A stretch of 64,000 bases of DNA from Oscillospiraceae bacterium (GTDB taxonomy: Bacteria > Bacillota > Clostridia > Oscillospirales > Oscillospiraceae). Positions 16,607 through 23,984 of this stretch are shown in pieces. Numbering within the stretch: the stretch's first letter is position 1; every line of letters begins with the position of its first letter. The DNA lies in contig JAFSCK010000146.1 in assembly GCA_017436785.1 (NCBI GenBank), positions 24,840 to 88,839 on the forward strand, read 5' to 3'. The notes beneath the pieces were generated by a model. The model worked only from the letters and a program-made list of their open reading frames with translations. It was not told where the DNA came from and made no database searches. A program made the position numbers and the translations under genes.

Positions 16607-18892
16607 ATGGGAAAATCTCATAATCTTGTAATCGTGGAGTCCCCCTCCAAAGCAAAGACCATTGGCCGCTATCTCGGCCCGGGATTTACTGTTAAGGCCA
16701 GTATGGGCCATCTCCGAGACCTGCCCAAGAGCAAAATGGGCGTGGATCTGGAGAACGACTTTACCCCCCAGTACATTCCTGTCCGGGGCAAGGAAGCGTT
16801 GATCAAAGAATTGAAAGCAGATGCCGCCAAGGCAGAGACAGTGTATCTCGCAACGGACCCGGACCGGGAAGGCGAAGCCATCTCTTGGCATCTGAAGGAG
16901 CTTCTGGGCCTGTCCGACGAAAAGGCCCAGCGTGTCACCTTTAACGAGATCACCCAGAAGGTGGTCAGAGAATCCATCCAGAACCCCCGGGACATCGACT
17001 ATGACCTTGTAGATGCTCAGCAGGCGCGGCGCATTTTAGACCGCATCGTGGGCTACCAGCTGTCCCCTCTGCTGTGGAAGAAGGTCCGCCGGGGTCTGTC
17101 TGCGGGACGTGTCCAGTCCGTTGCCACCCGTCTGGTGGTGGACCGGGAAAATGAGATCCGGGCCTTCCAGCCGAAGGAATACTGGTCTCTGGATGTGACA
17201 CTGAACCGAATTGGCAAGCCCGGTTCCTTTGTGGCCCATTATTATGGCAGCCCCAAAAAGCAGGAGCTGGAAAACGAGGCCATGACCCAGTCCGTTATTG
17301 AGGATATCACCGGTAAAGAATTTACCGTTACCAATGTAAAAAAGGCAGAGAAGAAGCGCTCCTCCGCACCTCCCTTTACCACCTCTACCTTGCAGCAGGA
17401 GGCATCCCGGAAGCTTGGCTTTACCCCCAAGAAGACCATGATGATCGCCCAGCAGCTGTACGAAGGCGTGGACGTGGAGGGAGAAGGCACGACGGGCCTT
17501 ATCACCTATATGCGTACCGACTCTCTGCGGCTTTCTGACGAAGCCATGGATGCAGCTGCCCAGTTTATCCGCAGCCGCTATGGCGAAGGCTATTATTATG
17601 GAAAGCACCATGTCTTTAAGACCAAGTCCGGTGCGCAGGATGCCCACGAAGCCATCCGTCCCTCTCATGTGGAGCTGGACCCGGAGCGTGTTCGCGGCAG
17701 CCTGACCCCCGACCAGTACAAGCTCTACAAGCTGATCTGGAGCCGCTTCCTTGCCACCCAGATGGCAAATGCCCTGTTTGATACCGTGTCCATCGATGCC
17801 GAGTGTGCCGGACATGTGTTCCGTGCCAGCCATCAGAGCATGCGCTTCCCCGGCTTCATTGCTGTTTATGAGGAAGGCCGGGACGATGACGGCGAAGCCA
17901 TGGGCTCTCCGCTGCCTGATCTGACCGCAGGGGAGAAGGCCGCTTCCTCCAAGATCCAGAAGGAGCAGCATTTCACCCAGCCTCCCGCCCGCTATACCGA
18001 AGCAACGCTGGTCAAGGCCATGGAAGAAAAGGGCGTTGGCCGCCCCTCTACCTATGCTGCAACCGTTTCCACAATTCAGGACCGGGAATACGTTATTAAG
18101 CAGGACAAGCGCCTTGCGCCTACGCCCCTTGGTGAAATCGTCACTGGCCTGATGATGGAGCGTTTCAACGACATTATCGACGTGGAGTTTACTGCCAACA
18201 TGGAAAACCGTCTGGATGCGGTGGAAGAGGGCCAGCAGCACTGGAAAGCCTTGCTTGCCGAGTTCTATGCTGATTTTAAGAAAGAGCTGGAAGAGGCGGA
18301 AACTGCACTGGAAGGTGTCCGTATCAAGGTCCCCGAGGAAGAAACAGACGAAGTTTGCGAACTGTGCGGCCGGAACATGGTCATCAAAATGGGACGCTTC
18401 GGCAAATTCCTTGCCTGTCCCGGCTTCCCCGAATGCAAAAACGCCAAGCCCCTGGTGGAGCGGATGCCGGGCCGGTGCCCCAAGTGCGGCAGCGGTATGC
18501 TCAAGCGCAAGTCCAAGAAGGGCTATGCTTACTACGCCTGTGAAAAGGGCGCGGAATGCGGCTTCATGAGCTGGGATGTTCCCACCGCCGAGGATTGCCC
18601 CGAGTGCGGCTTTACCATGTTCAAGAAGTCCGGCAAGGGCCGCAATAAGCCCTTCTGCATCAACGAGACCTGCTCCAAGTTCCTCCCGGAGGACCAGCGG
18701 GGCTATTATAAAAAGAAAACTGCCGAGGAAGGCGCAGAAGCCCCTGCCGAAGAGACGGCAGAAAAGAAACCCGCAAAGAAAGCAGCAGCCAAAAAGCCTG
18801 CCGCAAAAAAGACTGCCGCGAAGAAAACCACCAGCAAGAAGACGACTGCGAAGAAGACCACCGCAAAGAAGGCAAAGGAGGCCGCAGAATGA
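16607..18892 (+). CDS. topA: DNA topoisomerase I (type IA) with lysine/alanine-rich C-terminal tail
   Basis: A 761-residue enzyme that relaxes negative supercoils. The TOPRIM domain opens with LVIVESPSKAKTIGRYLG and carries TDPDREGEAISWHL. The catalytic tyrosine is Y301 in GLITYMRTDSLRLS. Three C-terminal zinc-ribbon modules follow: a four-Cys set from CELC to CPGFPEC, one from CPKC to the GAEC segment, and one from CPEC to CINETC. The last 55 residues are almost only Lys, Ala, Thr and Pro, in repeated KKTTAKK/KKPAAKK units like histone H1 tails. Such tails are known to raise processivity in actinobacterial TopA; in Clostridia I regard this as notable. It overlaps trmFO by four bases. Confidence 0.96.
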   Translation: MGKSHNLVIVESPSKAKTIGRYLGPGFTVKASMGHLRDLPKSKMGVDLENDFTPQYIPVRGKEALIKELKADAAKAETVYLATDPDREGEAISWHLKELLGLSDEKAQRVTFNEITQKVVRESIQNPRDIDYDLVDAQQARRILDRIVGYQLSPLLWKKVRRGLSAGRVQSVATRLVVDRENEIRAFQPKEYWSLDVTLNRIGKPGSFVAHYYGSPKKQELENEAMTQSVIEDITGKEFTVTNVKKAEKKRSSAPPFTTSTLQQEASRKLGFTPKKTMMIAQQLYEGVDVEGEGTTGLITYMRTDSLRLSDEAMDAAAQFIRSRYGEGYYYGKHHVFKTKSGAQDAHEAIRPSHVELDPERVRGSLTPDQYKLYKLIWSRFLATQMANALFDTVSIDAECAGHVFRASHQSMRFPGFIAVYEEGRDDDGEAMGSPLPDLTAGEKAASSKIQKEQHFTQPPARYTEATLVKAMEEKGVGRPSTYAATVSTIQDREYVIKQDKRLAPTPLGEIVTGLMMERFNDIIDVEFTANMENRLDAVEEGQQHWKALLAEFYADFKKELEEAETALEGVRIKVPEEETDEVCELCGRNMVIKMGRFGKFLACPGFPECKNAKPLVERMPGRCPKCGSGMLKRKSKKGYAYYACEKGAECGFMSWDVPTAEDCPECGFTMFKKSGKGRNKPFCINETCSKFLPEDQRGYYKKKTAEEGAEAPAEETAEKKPAKKAAAKKPAAKKTAAKKTTSKKTTAKKTTAKKAKEAAE

Positions 18893-20193
18893 ACGTAAAA
18901 GTAATTGGTGCCGGCCTTGCCGGCTCTGAGGCTGCATGGCAGCTGGCAAACCGGGGCATCGAGGTGACCCTGTATGAAATGAAGCCCAAGAAGATGAGCC
19001 CCGCCCATCACAGTGAGGATTTTGCAGAGCTGGTCTGTTCCAATTCCCTTCGGGGTGACCGACTGGAAAACGCCGTCGGCCTTCTAAAAGAGGAACTGCG
19101 CCGGGTCGGCAGCCTCATTATGGAGTGCGCTGAAGCCACCCGGGTGGAAGCCGGCGGCTGTCTGGCCGTGGACCGTGGCGGCTTTGCCAGAATGGTCACG
19201 GAGAAGATCAAAAATCATCCCAACATCACTGTGATCTCTGAGGAAGTTACGGAGGTTCCCGAGGGCCCTGTCATCATCGCCACCGGCCCTCTGACCTCCG
19301 ATGCCATGTCGGATGCCATCGGCAAATACTTTGGTGAGACCGGATACCTGCATTTCTTTGATGCTGCCGCGCCTCTGGTAACGGCGGAGTCCATCGATAT
19401 GGACCTTGCCTGGTGGCAGTCCCGCTATGACCGGGGCACCCCTGACTATATCAACTGCGCCCTGAATAAGGAGCAGTATGAGAAATTTATCAAAGAGCTG
19501 ACCACCGCCGAGGAGGCGGAGGTCCATGGCTTCGAGGATAAGAACGTTTTCGAGGGCTGCATGCCCGTGGAGGTCATGGCCCGCCGGGGCTTTGATACCC
19601 TTCGCTATGGCCCCCTGAAGCCCGTGGGTCTTGTGGACCCCAATACCGGGAAGGAGCCCTATGCCGTTGTTCAGCTGCGGCAGGACAACGCTGCGAAAAC
19701 CGTCTACAATCTGGTGGGCTTCCAGACCCATCTGAAATTCGGCGAGCAGAAGCGGGTCTTCTCTATGATCCCGGCCCTTAGAAATGCGGAGTTTGTCCGC
19801 TACGGTGTCATGCATCAGAACACCTTCCTGCAGAGTCCCAAGCTGCTGGATAAGTATTATGCCGACCGCCGGAACCCTCTGGTGGCCTTCGCCGGACAGA
19901 TGACCGGTGTGGAGGGCTATGTGGAATCCACCGCCTCCGGCTATCTGGCAGCGGTTGCCATGGCAGCCAAGGTGCAGGGCAGGGAATTGCCCGATTTCCC
20001 CAAGACCACTGCCATCGGTGCGCTGGGACTGTACATCAGCGACGGAAGCATTGAAAATTTCCAGCCTATGAATATCAATTTCAGCATTATTTCTCCGCTG
20101 GAAAAGCGGATTCGTAAGAAAGCAGAAAAGAATCTGGCCATCGCCAACCGCTCTCTGGAAGTAATTGACGCGCTGGTGGCCAAGGGCATTTAA
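18889..20193 (+). CDS. trmFO: Methylenetetrahydrofolate--tRNA-(uracil-5-)-methyltransferase TrmFO
   Basis: A 434-residue flavoprotein that makes 5-methyluridine at tRNA position 54 using methylenetetrahydrofolate and FADH2. The FAD-binding GAGLAGSEAAWQLANRGI is at residues 7-24, and the family signature LVCSNSLRGDRLENAVGLLK follows at about 45-65. The DKNVFEGCMPVEVMARRG segment and C-terminal TGVEGYVESTASGYLAA are also diagnostic. The topA-trmFO pair with an ATGA overlap is a common Bacillota arrangement and suggests coupled translation. Confidence 0.96.
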   Translation: MNVKVIGAGLAGSEAAWQLANRGIEVTLYEMKPKKMSPAHHSEDFAELVCSNSLRGDRLENAVGLLKEELRRVGSLIMECAEATRVEAGGCLAVDRGGFARMVTEKIKNHPNITVISEEVTEVPEGPVIIATGPLTSDAMSDAIGKYFGETGYLHFFDAAAPLVTAESIDMDLAWWQSRYDRGTPDYINCALNKEQYEKFIKELTTAEEAEVHGFEDKNVFEGCMPVEVMARRGFDTLRYGPLKPVGLVDPNTGKEPYAVVQLRQDNAAKTVYNLVGFQTHLKFGEQKRVFSMIPALRNAEFVRYGVMHQNTFLQSPKLLDKYYADRRNPLVAFAGQMTGVEGYVESTASGYLAAVAMAAKVQGRELPDFPKTTAIGALGLYISDGSIENFQPMNINFSIISPLEKRIRKKAEKNLAIANRSLEVIDALVAKGI

Positions 20194-20212
20194 AGAGAAA
20201 GAGGTGGAGCAG

Positions 20213-21241
20213 TTGAAGATCATTCTGGATGCCATGGGCGGCGATTTCGCTCCCGAAGCTCCCGTAATGGGCGCCATTGATGCCGCAAAGGCTTATGGTA
20301 CGCAGATTTTGCTGGTTGGCCGCGGGGAGGAGATCCTTGCGGTTCTGAAAAAGAACGGCATTGAAAACCTGCCCGCAGGCATTGAGATCGCCCATGCCGA
20401 TGATGTGGTGGATATGCACGATGACCCCGCAAGAGTCATTCATCAGCGGAAGAATTCCTCTATGGTGGTGGGCCTGAAAATGCTCTCCGAGGGCAGGGGC
20501 GATGCCTTCGTATCCGCCGGTTCCACCGGTGCTCTGCTGACCGGTGCCACCCTCATCGCTAAGCGGGTCAAGGGCATTCGCCGTGCTGCCATGGCCCCCT
20601 CTATGCCTACCAAGGCAGGACATAAGGTCATTATTTGTGACTGCGGTGCCAATGCCGAGTGTACGCCGGAATTTTTGCTGCAGTTTGGTCTGGTGGCCTC
20701 GGCCTATGCCAAGTACACACTGGGCGTTGAGGATCCCAAGGTGGGTCTGCTGAACATCGGCACCGAGGACAGCAAGGGCACCCAGCTGCAAAAGGATGCC
20801 TACGCCCTTCTGACTGACGCTGCCAATAAGGGCCTCATCAACTTCGTGGGTAATGTAGAAGCCCGCAGTGTCCCTCTGGGCGAGGTGGATGTGGTGGTTT
20901 GCGATGGCTTCAACGGCAATGTCCTTATTAAGTCCATCGAGGGTACCGCTATGTTTATGGGCAGCCTGCTGAAGAAGATGTTCAAGCGGAATCTGGGATC
21001 CAAGATCGGCTACCTGCTGTGCAAGGCCGGTGTGGACGACATGATGAAGCTGATGGACTCCCGGGAGATCGGCGGAACCCAGTTTCTTGGCATCAAGAAG
21101 CCTGTTATCAAGTGCCACGGCAATTCTGACCGTTTTGCCTTCCGCAACGGCATCAAGCAGGCGATGATCGCCGCAGAAAGCAACTTTACCGAGCAGCTGG
21201 AGAAGGACCTTGCTGCCATGAAGGAGCGTGCTGAAGCATGA
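20213..21241 (+). CDS. plsX: Phosphate acyltransferase PlsX
   Basis: A 342-residue enzyme that makes acyl-phosphate from acyl-ACP for phospholipid synthesis. The opening IILDAMGGDFAPEAPVMGA is diagnostic, as are SAGSTGALLTGATLIAKRVKGI and GNVEARSVPLGEVDVVVCDG. I placed the start at a TTG (20213) with GAGGTGGA 5-12 bases upstream. The longer reading frame from 20165 overlaps trmFO and adds residues foreign to the family. It overlaps rnc by four bases. The fabD-fabG-acpP genes that often lie between plsX and rnc in Bacillus are missing here. Confidence 0.95.
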   Translation: MKIILDAMGGDFAPEAPVMGAIDAAKAYGTQILLVGRGEEILAVLKKNGIENLPAGIEIAHADDVVDMHDDPARVIHQRKNSSMVVGLKMLSEGRGDAFVSAGSTGALLTGATLIAKRVKGIRRAAMAPSMPTKAGHKVIICDCGANAECTPEFLLQFGLVASAYAKYTLGVEDPKVGLLNIGTEDSKGTQLQKDAYALLTDAANKGLINFVGNVEARSVPLGEVDVVVCDGFNGNVLIKSIEGTAMFMGSLLKKMFKRNLGSKIGYLLCKAGVDDMMKLMDSREIGGTQFLGIKKPVIKCHGNSDRFAFRNGIKQAMIAAESNFTEQLEKDLAAMKERAEA

Positions 21242-21924
21242 TAAAAGATCTGGAAGCCGCCATTGGTTACCGGTTCCAAAATATCACTCTGCTGCAGAAT
21301 GCCTTGACCCATTCCTCCTATGCCAACGAACGCTGGCATAACAGCCTACTCAGTAATGAGCGGCTGGAATTTCTGGGGGACAGCGTACTGGGCATGCTGG
21401 TGGCGGAGTATCTGTACCGTAATTTCCCCAACCGTCCCGAGGGGGAACTGACCCGAATGCGGGCAGACATGGTCTGTGAACAGACCCTTGCTGCCGCCGC
21501 CAACCGGATCGGCTTGGGAAACCATTTGCTGTTGGGCCACGGCGAGGAGCAGGGAGGCGGAAGAAACCGCAATTCCATCTTGGCCGATGCTATGGAATCC
21601 GTTATTGCAGCCTGTTTTCTGGACGGTGGACTGGATGCTGCTTTGAAGGTGGTGCAGCAGTTCATTCTGGTGGAGGTCCCTGTGACCAAGCTCCACAATG
21701 CCGACTACAAGACCCAGCTGCAGGAGCTGGTGCAGCAGAAGAAAAATCAGGTCCTGAGCTATTCGCTGGTAGGCCAGTCCGGCCCGGACCACGACAAACA
21801 ATTTGACGTAGAGGTTACTCTTAACGGCAAGGTGGTAGGCAGCGGCATCGGCAGCAGCAAAAAGCGCGCCGAACAGGATGCCGCCCGGGCTGCCATCGAA
21901 AAACTGTTCCCCGGACACCTGTAA
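21238..21924 (+). CDS. rnc: Ribonuclease III
   Basis: A 228-residue double-strand-specific endonuclease that processes rRNA precursors and structured RNAs. The signature NERLEFLGDSVLGMLVAEYL lies at about 38-57, and the second metal-binding region ILADAMESVIAACFLDGG at about 118-135. A C-terminal double-stranded RNA binding domain (about 158-228) ends with KKRAEQDAARAAIEKL. The ATG overlaps the plsX stop. In many Bacillota smc follows directly; here smc is 32 kb away. Confidence 0.96.
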   Translation: MIKDLEAAIGYRFQNITLLQNALTHSSYANERWHNSLLSNERLEFLGDSVLGMLVAEYLYRNFPNRPEGELTRMRADMVCEQTLAAAANRIGLGNHLLLGHGEEQGGGRNRNSILADAMESVIAACFLDGGLDAALKVVQQFILVEVPVTKLHNADYKTQLQELVQQKKNQVLSYSLVGQSGPDHDKQFDVEVTLNGKVVGSGIGSSKKRAEQDAARAAIEKLFPGHL

Positions 21925-21929
21925 TTTTG

Positions 21930-21962
21930 AAGGGCCTGCTGCAAAGTCTGCAGCAGGCCCTT
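21930..21962 (+). terminator. Terminator-like hairpin after rnc
   Basis: AAGGGCCTGCTGCA pairs with its exact inverse over 14 bases with a five-base loop. Only a short T stretch follows, so termination may be partial. Confidence 0.65.
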
Positions 21963-21963
21963 G

Positions 21964-22138
21964 CCAAATCGTAAGGGCAGCTGCGGCGGAAGCCTTCCAT
22001 CTGCACGATTGGCTGTGGGCCACCGGACAAACCGCGCAAACAGACCGTCGCGTGATCCAAAGCTTTCTAAAATGTATTGACATGTTGGCAGCAGAGCTTG
22101 GAATAGAAATTAAAGAAGAAAACAGAGGGGAGAAGTGA
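21964..22138 (+). pseudogene. Possible small-gene remnant upstream of the GNAT gene
   Basis: An open frame continues from inside the rnc terminator to a TGA at 22136-22138. It has codon use like its neighbours and ends with the plausible helical stretch SFLKCIDMLAAELGIEIKEE. No ATG, GTG or TTG with a ribosome binding site exists in its first half; the first internal GTG is near 22052. It could be the 3' remnant of a lost gene, a tiny peptide gene coupled to the acetyltransferase, or chance. I recognise no family. Confidence 0.3.
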
Positions 22139-22662
22139 TGAGCATGACCATTGAAAAAGCGACGTCCTCTGATGCTGCGGAGCTTTTGGCTTATTTGCGT
22201 CAAGTGGGAGCAGAAACGGACAATCTGACCTTTGGCGCAGAGGGGCTGCCCTTTGGCGTGGAGGCGGAAGCAGCCTATCTTGCGCAGCTGGAACATTCGC
22301 AGGATGATCTTATGGTGCTGGCTAAGGAAAACGGTAAGATCATCGGTATTGCATCCCTGAGCCGCCTGCCCCGCAGGATGGCCCATAGAGGAGATTTCAG
22401 TATATCCGTTGCCAAAGAATACTGGAACAGAGGGATTGGCAGCCGGCTTCTTGATGCAATTCTGGACTTTGCCGGAGAGAATGGCTTTGAAGTGATCGAT
22501 CTGCAGGTTCGCAGCGACAATGCCGCTGCCATTCATCTGTATGAAAAATACGGGTTCCGGAAAATCTGTACTTACCCCGGCTTTCTCAAGGTCCGGGGCC
22601 AGTCTGTTGATGCTGATCTGATGTACCTGACGCTGGCACCGGCGGGTGACGTTTGCGGTTGA
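22138..22662 (+). CDS. GNAT family N-acetyltransferase
   Basis: A 174-residue acetyltransferase. The acetyl-CoA binding motif A is AKEYWNRGIGSRLLDAILDF (R/Q-x-x-G-x-G/A form as NRGIGS), preceded by strand segment FSISV and followed by VIDLQVRSDNAAAIHLYEKYGF. This arrangement is closest to the RimI/SpeG-like or phosphinothricin-type branch, and the acceptor cannot be named. The ATG at 22138 has GAGGGGAG upstream; the in-frame GTG at 22135 is less likely. It stands alone between rnc and the sugar kinase gene. Confidence 0.85.
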   Translation: MSMTIEKATSSDAAELLAYLRQVGAETDNLTFGAEGLPFGVEAEAAYLAQLEHSQDDLMVLAKENGKIIGIASLSRLPRRMAHRGDFSISVAKEYWNRGIGSRLLDAILDFAGENGFEVIDLQVRSDNAAAIHLYEKYGFRKICTYPGFLKVRGQSVDADLMYLTLAPAGDVCG

Positions 22663-22687
22663 CAAAAGAGCAAAAATAAGGTAAAAT
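22659..22687 (+). promoter_or_regulatory. Sigma-A promoter of the NahK-like kinase gene
   Basis: Perfect TTGACA (22659-22664) and TAAAAT (22682-22687) with a 17-base spacer. The -35 hexamer overlaps the end of the GNAT gene. Confidence 0.8.
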
Positions 22688-22723
22688 ATACAACTGTGTA
22701 TTATAAATAGAGAGGAGAAGAGT

Positions 22724-23818
22724 ATGGACCTTCATAACAAGCTGCTGGAAGTCAGCAGACTCTTCCGAATCGACTACGAATATCTCGGTTACGAAACCAT
22801 CCAGATGGGCAACGTCAACCGTACCTATAAAGTCAATTTCCTGCTGCCGGATGGAACGCCCAAGTCCTTTCTGGTGCAGAATATTAACACCTACGCTTTC
22901 CGCAATCCCATCGGTCTGATGGATAACATCGATAAGGTCACGGAGCATATCCGTGCCAAGAAGCCCGGACAGCTGGCCCTTCATTTTCACCACACCGCGG
23001 ACCGGAAAACCTATGTAGTGGATGGCAAGAACTTCTGGCGCATGACCAATTATGTACACTCCATTACCTTCAATGCAGTTTCGGACCTGCAGATTGTTCG
23101 CAACGCCGGCGCAGCCTTCGGTGAGTTTCAGATGGATCTGGAGGATTTCGACATTTCTGAGCTGATCGAAACCATTCCCGGCTTCCACAATACCCGCCAG
23201 CGATACGAGAATTTCCGTAAAGCAGTTCGGGAAGACAAGGCAGGCAGAGCAACGCAGGTGCAGGAAGAGATCGATTTCCTAATGTCTGTGGAGGACAAAG
23301 CCTGTACCCTGACCGACCTGCTGGCTGCCGGAGAGCTTCCCTTGCGCGTTACCCATAATGATACCAAGATCAACAATGTCCTGTTCCATCCCGAAACCAA
23401 CGATCCTATGATCGTGATCGATCTGGATACAGTTATGCCCGGTCTGATGGGCCATGACTTTGGCGATGCCATCCGGTTCGCAGCCAACTATGTGGAGGAG
23501 GACTGCCGGGATTACGAGAAGGTGGGTGTCAATCTGGATGTATTCCGTGCCTTTGCCGAGGGCTTCCTGTCCAAGACTGCGAAGACGGTAACCCCTAAGG
23601 AACTGGAGACTCTTGCGCTCAGCTGCTTTGTTCTCACCGCAGAGCTTGCCACCCGGTTCCTTGCCGACTACTTAGATGGCGATCTGTATTTCAAGATCCG
23701 TACACCGGACCACAATCTGGTTCGCACCCGCTGCCAGATCGCACTGGCAAAGGATATGCTGAAGAAGCTGGACCTGATGGAGACCATTGTCCGGGAATGT
23801 GCAGCCGCCGCAAAATAA
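22724..23818 (+). CDS. Aminoglycoside phosphotransferase-fold sugar kinase, N-acetylhexosamine 1-kinase (NahK)-like
   Basis: A 364-residue kinase of the APH/choline kinase fold. The Brenner motif reads THNDTKINNVLF with catalytic base D213, and the metal-binding segment is MIVIDLDTVMPGLMGHDFGD. Both closely match what I recall of NahK, which phosphorylates GlcNAc and GalNAc at C1. Homoserine kinase-like and choline kinase-like alternatives are less good. The gene has its own promoter and terminator. In bifidobacteria nahK sits with a galacto-N-biose phosphorylase; none is here. It lies directly before a locus that needs several UDP-N-acetylhexosamines, so a salvage role feeding HexNAc-1-phosphate is possible. 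Confidence 0.75.
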   Translation: MDLHNKLLEVSRLFRIDYEYLGYETIQMGNVNRTYKVNFLLPDGTPKSFLVQNINTYAFRNPIGLMDNIDKVTEHIRAKKPGQLALHFHHTADRKTYVVDGKNFWRMTNYVHSITFNAVSDLQIVRNAGAAFGEFQMDLEDFDISELIETIPGFHNTRQRYENFRKAVREDKAGRATQVQEEIDFLMSVEDKACTLTDLLAAGELPLRVTHNDTKINNVLFHPETNDPMIVIDLDTVMPGLMGHDFGDAIRFAANYVEEDCRDYEKVGVNLDVFRAFAEGFLSKTAKTVTPKELETLALSCFVLTAELATRFLADYLDGDLYFKIRTPDHNLVRTRCQIALAKDMLKKLDLMETIVRECAAAAK

Positions 23819-23824
23819 ACCTAG

Positions 23825-23861
23825 AAAATGCCCGCAGTGCACATCTGCGGGCATTTTTTGC
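23825..23861 (+). terminator. Terminator after the NahK-like kinase gene
   Basis: AAATGCCCGCAG pairs with CTGCGGGCATTT over 12 bp, with a 7-base loop and a run of T. Confidence 0.9.
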
Positions 23862-23892
23862 GCCTGTATCTACACGGAAAGAAAACTTCTGC

Positions 23893-23921
23893 TTGCTGAG
23901 TTCGACAGGATGTGTTATAAT
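23893..23921 (+). promoter_or_regulatory. Sigma-A promoter of polysaccharide transcription unit 1
   Basis: TTGCTG (23893-23898) and a perfect TATAAT (23916-23921) are 17 bases apart. The predicted leader is about 57 bases, with no obvious riboswitch or antitermination structure. Confidence 0.75.
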
Positions 23922-23984
23922 AAAATGAACTATGCAGACAATAATCAGAGAAATGCACTTTTGTGAGATTTTTACACATTCGGG

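Noticed and set aside
17036-18949. Long minus-strand frame opposite topA
   Set aside because: Antisense to a certain topoisomerase gene; leucine- and glycine-rich filler without motifs.
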